Origin: Candidatus Kuenenia stuttgartensis
Lineage (GTDB): Bacteria; Bacteroidota; Bacteroidia; Flavobacteriales_D; Crocinitomicaceae
DNA: 21,026 nucleotides
Direction of reading: 5' to 3'
Assembly: GCA_943326025.2 (NCBI GenBank)
Contig: CALPRR020000015.1
Span: 1-21,026 of the forward strand
Positions within the stretch are counted from its first letter, which is position 1; every line of letters begins with the position of its first letter. Position numbers and translations under genes: made by a program. Below, in pieces: positions 1-7,927 of this stretch. The notes beneath the pieces were generated by a model. The model was not told the origin of the DNA and ran no database searches. It saw only the letters and a program-made list of their open reading frames with translations.

Positions 1-850
1 AATCTGGTTCTGGAAAATATCTGTAATCGTTAGCTGCTTCTTTTGTACGCATCGAAATTGTAATACCTTTCAAAGCATCAAAAGATCGCGTTTCTTGTGT
101 TAAAGCCTCACCGTTTTCAATTGCTTCAATTTGACGAATAATTTCAAATTCGATAGCACGTTGAACGTTACGGATAGAGTTCATGTTTTTTACCTCTACT
201 TTCGTACCGAATTCTTTCGCACCTTTTAAGTTTACAGAAACATTGGCATCACATCTTAAAGATCCTTCTTCCATGTTTCCATCACAAATATCTAAGTAGC
301 GAACTAATTTTCGAATTTCTGAAACATAATTGTATGCTTCTTGTGAACTTCTAATATCTGGTTCAGAAACGATTTCTACTAATGGAACACCAGCTCTATT
401 TAAATCGACTAATGTATCGAAAACATCAACATCGTGGATACTTTTACCCGCATCTTCTTCCATGTGGATACGTGTAATTCCAATTGATTTTTCTTGACCT
501 TCTTCTGTTTTAATAATCACAGCTCCACCAGTACATATTGGTGTTTTATCTTGTGTGATTTGATATCCTTTTGGAAGATCGGGATAGAAATAATTTTTAC
601 GAGCGAAGTATTGATCTCTTGCAATATCACAACCACAAGCTAATCCTAATTTTATAGCATATTCTATTGTTTTTTTATTCATTCTCGGTAAAGTTCCCGG
701 ATGACCTAATGAAACAACACTGATGTTTGTATTTGGAATCGCTCCAAATTCATTTATATCATTTGAATAAGCTTTTGTTTTGGTTAACATTTGAGCATGG
801 ACCTCTAAACCAATAACAACTTCGTATTTATCTCTAATTTCTGGATTCAT
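1..850 (-). CDS. gatB: Aspartyl/glutamyl-tRNA amidotransferase subunit B (partial, C-terminus beyond left edge)
   Basis: Subunit B of the GatCAB amidotransferase, which converts misacylated Glu-tRNA(Gln) or Asp-tRNA(Asn) into the correct Gln or Asn form in the cytoplasm. The reading frame starts at an ATG (848-850, reverse) and stays open for about 283 codons to the window edge. It begins MNPEIRDKYEVVIGLEVHAQ; the motif GLEVHAQ is the family N-terminal signature. Further hallmarks are SLGHPGTLPRMN, a CGC pair followed by FARKNYFYPDLPKGYQ, and later KNMNSIRNVQRAIEFEI, typical of the GatB kinase-like domain. About 200 residues (rest of the catalytic domain and the tRNA-binding tail) should lie outside. 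It is the last gene of an apparent lpxK-PNP-gatB run, 33 bases after the PNP stop. Identification is firm. Confidence 0.97.
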   Translation of the reverse strand, partial: MNPEIRDKYEVVIGLEVHAQMLTKTKAYSNDINEFGAIPNTNISVVSLGHPGTLPRMNKKTIEYAIKLGLACGCDIARDQYFARKNYFYPDLPKGYQITQDKTPICTGGAVIIKTEEGQEKSIGITRIHMEEDAGKSIHDVDVFDTLVDLNRAGVPLVEIVSEPDIRSSQEAYNYVSEIRKLVRYLDICDGNMEEGSLRCDANVSVNLKGAKEFGTKVEVKNMNSIRNVQRAIEFEIIRQIEAIENGEALTQETRSFDALKGITISMRTKEAANDYRYFPEPD

Positions 851-883
851 TTTTTTCGTATTGCTAAATTCTGCAATTAATAA

Positions 884-1696
884 TTATAAACGAGCAATTA
901 ATTGACTCATAATTGTCGTCATTTTTGGCTCTTGACGACTTGCAACATCAATTACATCTTGTAAGCTCACTTTGTGAATTTTTCCAGGTACACCTAAATC
1001 TGTAATGATTGAAATCGCAAAACAAGGAATTTCCATATGACGTGCTACAATGATTTCAGGTACAGTTGACATACCAACTGCATCAGCACCGATAGCTCTT
1101 ACATATCCATATTCAGCTGGAGTTTCCAATGTTGGACCAGTTAATCCTGCATACGTTCCTACAGAAACTTTAATATTATTTTCTTTAGCGATTGTTAATG
1201 CTAAATCAATCATTGCTGGATCGTAAGGCTCACTCATGTCTGGGAAACGAGGACCTAATTCGTCAAAGTTTTTACCGATAAGTGGGTGAGCAGGGAATAA
1301 GTTGATGTGATCGTTTTGAATCATGATTTCACCTACTTCAAAATCTGGATTTACACCACCTGAAGCATTAGATACAAATAAACGCTCAATTCCTAATAAT
1401 TTCATTACACGAACAGGAAAAGTTACTTGTTTCATGTCGTAACCTTCATAGAAATGAAAACGACCTTGCATCGCAACAACTTTTTTACCTCCTAATTCAC
1501 CGAAGATCAATTTCCCTGAATGACTTTCTACAGTTGAAACTGGAAAGTTTGGAATATCGCTATAAGAAATCTCATCAATTACGTTAATTTCTTTCACTAA
1601 ACCTCCTAAACCAGTACCTAAAATAATACCAATTGTTGGTTGAATTGAAGTTTTTGATTGAATGTAATTAACAGATTCTTTAAATTGAGTCAACAT
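884..1696 (-). CDS. punA: Purine nucleoside phosphorylase, trimeric PNP-I type
   Basis: Phosphorolysis of purine nucleosides to free base and ribose-1-phosphate (purine salvage, cytoplasm). The 270 residues match the usual length of trimeric PNPs. Visible family motifs are the phosphate-binding loop ILGTGLGGL (residues 25-33, Thr in place of the more common Ser), GRFHFYEG (78-85), SNASGGVN (109-116), GPTLETPAEY (188-197) and VGMSTVPE (207-214). The residue after ITD-type strand 6 is Asp233, where mammalian guanine/hypoxanthine-specific PNP has Asn243 (see findings). The ATG at 1694-1696 overlaps the end of lpxK by 17 bases, so the two are probably translationally coupled. S-methyl-5'-thioadenosine phosphorylase is a related alternative, but the length and motifs fit PNP better. 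Confidence 0.93.
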   Translation of the reverse strand: MLTQFKESVNYIQSKTSIQPTIGIILGTGLGGLVKEINVIDEISYSDIPNFPVSTVESHSGKLIFGELGGKKVVAMQGRFHFYEGYDMKQVTFPVRVMKLLGIERLFVSNASGGVNPDFEVGEIMIQNDHINLFPAHPLIGKNFDELGPRFPDMSEPYDPAMIDLALTIAKENNIKVSVGTYAGLTGPTLETPAEYGYVRAIGADAVGMSTVPEIIVARHMEIPCFAISIITDLGVPGKIHKVSLQDVIDVASRQEPKMTTIMSQLIARL

Positions 1697-2711
1697 AATT
1701 TGTAATGTATTTATTAAACGCTTCTTTTTTATCTATTTCGATTTCAATTTCTTGGTAAAACCATGGAGTAGTTGAAATGGAGTTTTTATATTCATTTGAT
1801 GATAATCGAACAAAATCTTTTTCAGTTGTAATTATCACTTTATTTTGTTGCGCAAAAGTATCAAATTTTTGCTGAATTTGTTCTATATCTTTACTAGTAA
1901 ATTCATGATGATCTGAAAATTGAAAAAATTCAACATTATACGTTGATTTTAAATGTCCTAACAGTGGTTTTGGGTTTGCTATTCCAGTCACTAACAATAC
2001 ATTTTCAATTGGGTCTAAATATTCTTTTCCAAAAGAGACTAATTTCCCATAATTGATGTTTGAAAAGTAAATGTTTTCCGGGTTGAATTTCAATTCTTTT
2101 TTAATGCGTAATTTATTGGATTCCTCCAGTTTTGAAGGGCATTTTGAAACGATAACTAAATCAGCTCTTTTTCTTCCAGTTTTCCATTCCCTTAGATTAC
2201 CAGCTGGCAACATTAAATCAGATGAATACAGTTCGTTATAATCTGTAATAATAATATTTAAACCTGCTCTTACAGCTCGATGTTGAAACGCATCATCTAA
2301 AATAATTAGATCGTTTTCTGGAAATAATTCATTGATTTTTTGAACGCCCTCAACTCTTTTTTCACAAACAGTAACTTTTACTTTTGGTGAAAATCGATTG
2401 TAATAGAGTAGGGGCTCATCTCCAATTGAAAAAGCAGTTGAATTTTCATCGGCTAATAAGAACCCATTTGTTTTTCTTCCATAACCCCGACTTAAAATAG
2501 AAAGTTGATAGTTGTCTTTTAAGAGTTTTGTAAGATAGGCAACGTGTGGTGTTTTACCTGTTCCACCTACTGCTAAATTCCCTATGCAAATTGATTTTTT
2601 GGGAATTTTAAATTCTTTTTTGAATCCATAATCATACAATCCATTTCTTATGAAAGTAATGATGCCATAAACCCAAGCAAATGGAAATAAAAGAATTCTT
2701 AAACGTTGCAT
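1680..2711 (-). CDS. lpxK: Tetraacyldisaccharide 4'-kinase
   Basis: Phosphorylates the 4'-position of the lipid A disaccharide precursor at the inner face of the inner membrane, the sixth step of the Raetz pathway. The 343-residue protein has an N-terminal hydrophobic/amphipathic stretch (about residues 5-22) that would attach it to the membrane. A Walker A variant GNLAVGGTGKT follows (44-54), then SRGYGRK (74-80) and the DDAFQHR motif (about 138-144), all LpxK hallmarks. Length is normal. A match to the Bacteroidota -7 box, TATTTTTG read on the minus strand, lies only a few bases upstream of the ATG (2716-2723) but has no fitting -33 element, so I do not call a promoter there. It is the first gene of the lpxK-PNP-gatB run; a 90-base gap separates it from the DUF4956 gene upstream. 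Confidence 0.96.
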   Translation of the reverse strand: MQRLRILLFPFAWVYGIITFIRNGLYDYGFKKEFKIPKKSICIGNLAVGGTGKTPHVAYLTKLLKDNYQLSILSRGYGRKTNGFLLADENSTAFSIGDEPLLYYNRFSPKVKVTVCEKRVEGVQKINELFPENDLIILDDAFQHRAVRAGLNIIITDYNELYSSDLMLPAGNLREWKTGRKRADLVIVSKCPSKLEESNKLRIKKELKFNPENIYFSNINYGKLVSFGKEYLDPIENVLLVTGIANPKPLLGHLKSTYNVEFFQFSDHHEFTSKDIEQIQQKFDTFAQQNKVIITTEKDFVRLSSNEYKNSISTTPWFYQEIEIEIDKKEAFNKYITNYVDSI

Positions 2712-2801
2712 TAATCAAAAATAGAAAATAAAGCTCGTTTTAAAGATAGAAGGATACTTAATTTTTCTTAAAACATTATTCAAATTGTTACTAAACTAAT
2801 T

Positions 2802-3482
2802 TTATTCACCACTTTGACCAAAGTCAGAAAAATTTTGATCAGTAGAATAATAGTAAATTCTAACTTGAGCAACATCTCTTAAAAAGTCTATTTTACCGAT
2901 TTCAAATCGATTGATTTTCAAACCTGTTCGTTCTTCTAAATCAGCTCTCATTTCAGCATGTAATTCGGGCTTTATCAGGTCAATTCGTTCGTAAATTATA
3001 ATTTTTCTAGTTTCATGTTTCAACAACCAAAGGTTCTCTAAACCAAATGTTAATAGTGTGACTGTACCGTTTATTAATAATATTTCAGAAACACTAACTC
3101 TGTTTGAAGCTAAAGAGTTCACAACACTCATTCCAATGATCAAAAATAAGTAGGTCATTTCTTTAATTTCAATCGCATCTGTTCTGTATCTAATGATACC
3201 AAAAATGGCAAAAAGACCCAGTCCCATCCCTGTGTCGATGTCTAATTTTTTCAAACTAAAGCACAAGAAAAAAGTAATTGTTCCAATTAAATAGTAAGTA
3301 AATAAATAATCTTTTCTTTTCGTTTTCGGATAATATAAGAATCGAATAATAACTGTTAGGAAAAATAAATTAACTCCTAATCTTAAAAGAAGGCTATTAA
3401 AATCTTGTCCATCAAACCATGTAATTGTTTGGTCACTTGGAAGGACTTTCAAAGCAATTAATAATGAATTAAACATATGCAT
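2802..3482 (-). CDS. DUF4956 family membrane protein
   Basis: A 226-residue integral membrane protein of the DUF4956 family. Hydrophobic segments are visible at about residues 31-51, 60-76, 86-100, 105-122 and 130-150, followed by a soluble C-terminal domain of about 75 residues. The stretch GLFAIFGIIRYRTDAIEIKE is the characteristic family motif between membrane segments. The family has no settled function but is repeatedly encoded beside VTC-type polyphosphate polymerase domain proteins, as here. Its start (ATG at 3480-3482, or the second ATG at 3474-3476) lies inside the end of the VTC gene (14-base overlap), implying translational coupling. Inference: it supplies the membrane or channel part for the soluble VTC domain, as the membrane segments of eukaryotic VTC proteins do. 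Confidence 0.88.
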   Translation of the reverse strand: MHMFNSLLIALKVLPSDQTITWFDGQDFNSLLLRLGVNLFFLTVIIRFLYYPKTKRKDYLFTYYLIGTITFFLCFSLKKLDIDTGMGLGLFAIFGIIRYRTDAIEIKEMTYLFLIIGMSVVNSLASNRVSVSEILLINGTVTLLTFGLENLWLLKHETRKIIIYERIDLIKPELHAEMRADLEERTGLKINRFEIGKIDFLRDVAQVRIYYYSTDQNFSDFGQSGE

Positions 3483-4233
3483 TTATTTTTTTTAGTTTGA
3501 GTAATTTTTCTTTGAATCGGTTATATTTTATTTTGTCGTTTGCATAAAGCTCTATTGCTCCAATACAATATTTACTTAATCTGTATGGTCTAATCTGATT
3601 TGATTTCATTAAGATATAAAATGGCGAATTACGATTAACAATTTCTTGCTTTAATTCAGCAATTATCAAATTATTAAAATTAATTTCTTTCGTTTCCCAT
3701 TTAAACATCATTTGAAAATCAAAAGTAAGTCTTTCTTTTAGTTCATTGTTGACCAATGTAATTCTATGAAATGAATTCCATAATTTTGGTTTTAGATCAA
3801 TTGTTTCAGAAATATTTTTCTTTAAAAATGATATTTGGTTTTCATTCGTTAATTCATTTGATATTTCGTCTACAACTATTCTACTTTTTTTAGTTCTTCC
3901 TTTTACTTTATGTTTTATTTCAAGAAAAGTTAAATCAGACTCAACATATTTTCGAAATCGAACTTTATACCGATCAACTCTTCCAATATGATGGTCATTG
4001 TAAAATTTGAAATTCAATTCATCGAAGTATAAACTTTCATAAAATGGAGTTCGAGTTCCTTCAATTTCAAGTACTTTATAATTGGTTTCAAGTTGAACTA
4101 AAATTCGTTTAAATTCAATAAAACTGAAAGCAAACTTTGTATCAACTCTATTCATTAATTTCACCTCATCCATCTCATCCAATGAAATAGAAGTAAAATT
4201 ATCAAGAATCGATTGTAGTTCTTTTGCTAGCAT
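3469..4233 (-). CDS. VTC domain (polyphosphate polymerase-like) protein
   Basis: A 254-residue soluble protein of the VTC family, whose eukaryotic member Vtc4 makes polyphosphate from ATP inside a tunnel-shaped fold. The basic and acidic tunnel residues expected for activity are visible: NRVDTKF (28-34), DRYKVRFRKY (87-96), LEIKHKVKGRTKKSR (104-118), AELKQE (192-197) and RLSKYC (218-223). No signal peptide or membrane segment is present. The gene starts 18 bases after the SBBP repeat-protein gene and ends inside the DUF4956 gene, so the three form a compact unit. The polymerase assignment is by family; chain initiation, export or a different polyanion product cannot be excluded. All key positions appear intact, so an inactive relic is unlikely. 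Confidence 0.88.
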   Translation of the reverse strand: MLAKELQSILDNFTSISLDEMDEVKLMNRVDTKFAFSFIEFKRILVQLETNYKVLEIEGTRTPFYESLYFDELNFKFYNDHHIGRVDRYKVRFRKYVESDLTFLEIKHKVKGRTKKSRIVVDEISNELTNENQISFLKKNISETIDLKPKLWNSFHRITLVNNELKERLTFDFQMMFKWETKEINFNNLIIAELKQEIVNRNSPFYILMKSNQIRPYRLSKYCIGAIELYANDKIKYNRFKEKLLKLKKINAYV

Positions 4234-4251
4234 TTATTTTTTGTTTGAATA

Positions 4252-7149
4252 TTACTGAACTGTTATTTTACCTTTTTGGATTTCGTCATTTTCTTTTTGT
4301 AAAGTGAAAATATACGTTCCATTCGCAAGGTTATTTCTCTCAATAATTATTTCTGACGAATTAAACTTTTGTGAACTTAACTTTTTTCCAGTTAAATTAA
4401 ATATTTCTACAATATAATTGGCATTAGTTGAATTGTTAAATTCAATTCGTGTGCTTTCTGAAAATGGATTAGGAAAAATTCTAAGACTGAAATTTGAATC
4501 ATTTATTTCCTTAAATGATAAGGGTGAATCATATTTAATTGTAACGATATCTTTTTGACCATTAGTTGAATTGCTATTTCCTGAAACGTAAACATTGTTC
4601 AGTCCATCAAGTGACATAGTATTAATTCCATCATTTTGATTGATTTGACCGTCATAGGTCTGACTCCATATAACTGTACCGTTCTTGTTTATTTTACGAA
4701 TGAAAAAATTTGAATTGGTTGCGGATATTCCTGTCTGACCTGCAATAATTATAAAACCATTATTGTCGTATTCAATTGCTGAAGGAATATCATCTAAATG
4801 ATTTGTTCCATCAAAATGATTGATCCAAGTTTGAGTACCGGATGTGTTAATCCCAAATGTTACAATATCGTTTTGTAGTCCGTCATTTTGTGTTCCTGTA
4901 ATAAATATTTCTCCATTTGCATTTTTTGCTAATGCGATTCCTCTATCATTACCGGATCCACTATTGTAGGTGTTTATCCAATTTTGTACACCATTAACTG
5001 CGTATTGAATAGTTACAATGTCATCATCGTTTCCATTATCTTTTCTACCAGTAACAGTAACATTGTTTGAATTATCGATGATTAAATCAGAAGGTTTATC
5101 GTTTCCATTTAATCCATCATATCTCTGTAACCATTGTTGAGTACCAGTTGCATTGTAACAAATAGTTACATAATCATCATCATTTCCATTATCGCTTTTA
5201 CCGGTAATAAAGACTTTTCCTGTTTGTAAAATACCTAATCCACTTGGGATATCTGTTGCGTTTCCAGTTCCATTGAATCGAGTTGCCCATGTTTGTACGC
5301 CACTTGAATTGTACTTAATTGTAATAAAATCTTCATTTAAAATAGTTGAAGCATCTCCGTCAGAGTATCCAGAAACATAGACATTACCTAAATTATCAAT
5401 CGCTAAATGAACACCTTGATCTTCTCCATTTACACTTGGATTATTGTATTTTGAAATCCATTGTTGTGTTCCAGATGAATTATATTTAATCGTAGTAATA
5501 TCATAATCTGTTGTGCTTTCTTTTGTGAAGCCGGTGATATATACATTTCCTGCTGCATCTACCTTGATTGCTGTGGCTTCGTCTGTGCTATTGTTGGTGC
5601 CATTATAAGTTCTAGTCCATAAAGTGTCGCCTATAGAATTTAATTTGATAACACACATGTCTTTTTCTGTTGAAGCATTGTAGGTGTATCCAGCCAAATA
5701 GGTATTTGCTCCAGAGCTTTCTACAAAAATGTCATTTACATTATCAGAATTATCACCTTGACCATCGATTGTTTTCGCCCAAGTTAATGTTCCTGATGTT
5801 GTGTATTTTAATGTTAAAGCATCTTTTTGACGACTAGCATTTTCAGAGTAACCTACAACAATAAGTGATGTTCCATTTAATACAATTGAAGTACTATTTT
5901 CGTCAAAGTTTGATGGTCCTTGGTAAGATTGTAACCAAGATTGTGTTCCAGAAGGTGTGTATGAAATCGTTACGATATTGAAGTTGTCAATTAAAGGATT
6001 ATTATTTATATCTGAATGTCCAGTAACAATGATATTTCCTGAATTGTCCAGAACGATCGACGAAGCTTCATCAGTTAAATCTCCAACTCCATTATATGTT
6101 TTTACCCATTGTTGACTTCCGCTTGAATTGTATTTTAGAGTACAATAGTCATAATTTGTTGTAGTTGAAGGGTCATTATCTGTTTTACCAGCAACATATA
6201 CATTACCACTACCATCAACTACGATTCCATATGCTTTATCATTGTTCCCTCCAGTTCCATTATAAAGAATTCCTCCAGTCCACAATTCTGTTCCGTTTGA
6301 TGCGTATTTAATCGTTAAAATATCATCATCTGAACCATTATCACTTTTTCCTGTGATGTATAAATTGAAAGAGCCATCAATAAACATATTTTCAGGTCGA
6401 TCATCTAATCCTTTATCTAAAGCAATTTGCCAGTTAATTGAGCCATTGCTATTATATTTTATCGTATAGTAATCATCATCCGTTCCATTGTTGCTTCTTC
6501 CTGTAACATAAACATTACTTGAATTATCAGTTACAACTTTGACTGCTCTATCTGTTGCGTTTCCATTTCCATTATAAAGAGTTGACCAAATTAAAGATCC
6601 TGAGTTATCATATTTTAATGTAATAAAATCATCATTTGTGTTGTTAGAAACATCAATATCTGTTTTTCCAGTTACGTAAATATTTCCAGAAGCATCTAGA
6701 GCAATCGAATTACCTTGGTCATCTTGATTAGAAATATTATTATAGATTAAAGTCAACAATAATAAACCATTCGGATCATATTTCAGGGTGACAATATCAT
6801 CCTCATTATTTGTACTTTTAGAATAGCCTGTTACAAATACATTATTAGAGGCATCACATGCAATCGCAAGAACTTCATCATCTTTTTTTCCTGAACCATT
6901 GTAAGTTTTTGTCCAAAGCGTATCTCCATTTGAGTTTAATTTTGCAATTAGGTAGTCTTTTTTGTTTCCTGAATTAACAATATATCCAGCTAAATATATA
7001 TTACCACTATTATCGGCTATAGCACAGTTTATTTTATCAGAATAATCTCCTTTACCATTATAACGATTAAGCCATTGTTGTGAAGGTTGTTGTGCATAAA
7101 TGTTAGAAATGGAAAGAAAAATAAAAAAATAGAATGTAGATAATTTCAT
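4252..7149 (-). CDS. Secreted SBBP (beta-propeller) repeat protein with T9SS type A sorting domain
   Basis: A 965-residue exported protein. Residues 1-19 form a signal peptide (hydrophobic core, ending YAQ). Residues 26-879 are 16 consecutive repeats of 50-58 residues, each with the pattern W-x3-YNG, then D-x-(S/A)-GN-(I/V)-Y-(V/L)-(T/A)-G, then a D-(I/F/Y)-x-T-(I/L)-KY-x2-(S/N)-G strand, the SBBP (seven-bladed beta-propeller) repeat. Residues 880-965 are a type IX secretion sorting domain: FSLRIFPNPF, then a VEIFNLTGKKL-type strand and NGTYIFTL. The protein should be exported by Sec and then carried across the outer membrane by T9SS and kept on the surface or released. Repeats 1-8 and 9-16 match each other in order (see findings). 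Function is unknown. It is the first gene of the unit with VTC and DUF4956. No catalytic motif was seen; a binding or adhesion role is inference. Confidence 0.93.
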   Translation of the reverse strand: MKLSTFYFFIFLSISNIYAQQPSQQWLNRYNGKGDYSDKINCAIADNSGNIYLAGYIVNSGNKKDYLIAKLNSNGDTLWTKTYNGSGKKDDEVLAIACDASNNVFVTGYSKSTNNEDDIVTLKYDPNGLLLLTLIYNNISNQDDQGNSIALDASGNIYVTGKTDIDVSNNTNDDFITLKYDNSGSLIWSTLYNGNGNATDRAVKVVTDNSSNVYVTGRSNNGTDDDYYTIKYNSNGSINWQIALDKGLDDRPENMFIDGSFNLYITGKSDNGSDDDILTIKYASNGTELWTGGILYNGTGGNNDKAYGIVVDGSGNVYVAGKTDNDPSTTTNYDYCTLKYNSSGSQQWVKTYNGVGDLTDEASSIVLDNSGNIIVTGHSDINNNPLIDNFNIVTISYTPSGTQSWLQSYQGPSNFDENSTSIVLNGTSLIVVGYSENASRQKDALTLKYTTSGTLTWAKTIDGQGDNSDNVNDIFVESSGANTYLAGYTYNASTEKDMCVIKLNSIGDTLWTRTYNGTNNSTDEATAIKVDAAGNVYITGFTKESTTDYDITTIKYNSSGTQQWISKYNNPSVNGEDQGVHLAIDNLGNVYVSGYSDGDASTILNEDFITIKYNSSGVQTWATRFNGTGNATDIPSGLGILQTGKVFITGKSDNGNDDDYVTICYNATGTQQWLQRYDGLNGNDKPSDLIIDNSNNVTVTGRKDNGNDDDIVTIQYAVNGVQNWINTYNSGSGNDRGIALAKNANGEIFITGTQNDGLQNDIVTFGINTSGTQTWINHFDGTNHLDDIPSAIEYDNNGFIIIAGQTGISATNSNFFIRKINKNGTVIWSQTYDGQINQNDGINTMSLDGLNNVYVSGNSNSTNGQKDIVTIKYDSPLSFKEINDSNFSLRIFPNPFSESTRIEFNNSTNANYIVEIFNLTGKKLSSQKFNSSEIIIERNNLANGTYIFTLQKENDEIQKGKITVQ
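4513..5781 (-). repeat. SBBP repeat block 2 (repeats 9-16)
   Basis: Residues 457-879 hold eight SBBP units of 54, 53, 57, 52, 51, 51, 53 and 52 residues. Unit 9 shares KLNSxGDTLW with unit 1. Unit 11 shares YNN...DQG and DFIT-KY with unit 3, unit 12 shares NGxGNATD with unit 4, and unit 13 shares DNGxDDDI with unit 5. This points to duplication of an eight-unit block. Confidence 0.78.
5782..7074 (-). repeat. SBBP repeat block 1 (repeats 1-8)
   Basis: Residues 26-456 of the secreted repeat protein hold eight SBBP units of 53, 53, 56, 52, 50, 58, 57 and 52 residues. Each begins with Trp, except unit 3 (Leu). The order of unit-specific features is repeated in block 2 (4513-5781). Confidence 0.8.
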
Positions 7150-7300
7150 GATGTAGCTTTCTGTTGTAACGTTTATTTATCCATTTTGGTTGGTTCAATA
7201 TAATAAATAAATAGTTAAATTAACAATTAGGAAATACAATTGTATTTAAATTGAAATGATTGATTTTTTTAAACTGTATATGAAATCTACTTTCGTTAGT
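7150..7300. promoter_or_regulatory. Leader of the SBBP-VTC-DUF4956 unit, with a 16-base palindrome
   Basis: This 151-base gap separates the end of the PAP2 gene from the start of the SBBP gene and should hold the promoter of the latter. It contains a perfect 16-base palindrome, AAATACAATTGTATTT (7232-7247), 85 bases upstream of the ATG, and a smaller one, GTTAA-A-TTAAC (7214-7224). No good TAnnTTTG box was found on the minus strand. AT-rich DNA makes palindromes fairly common, so an operator role is only a possibility. Confidence 0.3.
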
Positions 7301-7927
7301 TTAAATTTTAGCTTTTGAATGGTTTAATTCCCATCTTTTTTTGATGAATTTGAATGCGTAGTGTGTTACAAAACTTGACCCTGCACCCAATACAGCTCCT
7401 GCCAAAACATCTGTTGGATAATGTACACCTAAGTACATTCTTGAATAGCCAACTCCAGAAGCATAGATAAAAGCTGGAGCGATTACATACCATTTTGGAT
7501 ATTGAAGACTAATAGTTGTAGCTGCTGCAAACGCCATAGAAGTGTGACCAGAAGGGTAGGATTTTGAGCCTGCAACTGAATGTTTATGAATATCATCAGG
7601 ATAAGTTACAAAAGGTCGCGCTCTGTCAATTGTAGTTTTTAATAGTGTTGTAGCAAATCCATTGATTAGTTGATTTGAAAAAGATTCAAAACTGTTCCAA
7701 ACCATTTCTGGATTTTTTTTCACTTTTCCATAAATGAATAAACCAGTCGGAATACCTATAGCGAGATATGTATCTGAATCAGAAAGCCCTCTCATAATTC
7801 CACCTCCAAACGGGGTGTATTGATCATTAATTTTTTTTAATAATAAATAATCTTTGTCTTGTGCTTTACTGTTTGAAATTGAAAAGATAAAAATAAAAAG
7901 TAAAATGAAGTTTTTAATTGAGATCAT
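7301..7927 (-). CDS. Secreted or periplasmic PAP2-family phosphatase
   Basis: A 208-residue acid phosphatase of the PAP2/type 2 phosphatidic acid phosphatase superfamily. It begins with a signal peptide (MISIKNFILLFIFIF..., ending SKAQ at residue 23). The complete three-part active site is visible: KTTIDRARP (97-105), PSGH (125-128) and SRMYLGVHYPTD (162-173). Two C-terminal hydrophobic stretches suggest membrane association facing the periplasm. Candidate substrates are lipid phosphates, undecaprenyl pyrophosphate or small phosphate esters, which the sequence alone does not decide. Its ATG overlaps the end of the upstream HsdR-N-like gene by 14 bases, so it is probably the last gene of the porX-tsaE-ald transcription unit. 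The polyphosphate-type cassette lies directly downstream on the same strand; a functional link is speculative. Confidence 0.9.
   Translation of the reverse strand: MISIKNFILLFIFIFSISNSKAQDKDYLLLKKINDQYTPFGGGIMRGLSDSDTYLAIGIPTGLFIYGKVKKNPEMVWNSFESFSNQLINGFATTLLKTTIDRARPFVTYPDDIHKHSVAGSKSYPSGHTSMAFAAATTISLQYPKWYVIAPAFIYASGVGYSRMYLGVHYPTDVLAGAVLGAGSSFVTHYAFKFIKKRWELNHSKAKI

Noticed and set aside
2716..2723. TATTTTTG box (minus strand) as lpxK promoter
   Set aside because: It sits within five bases of the ATG and has no -33 element at the right distance.
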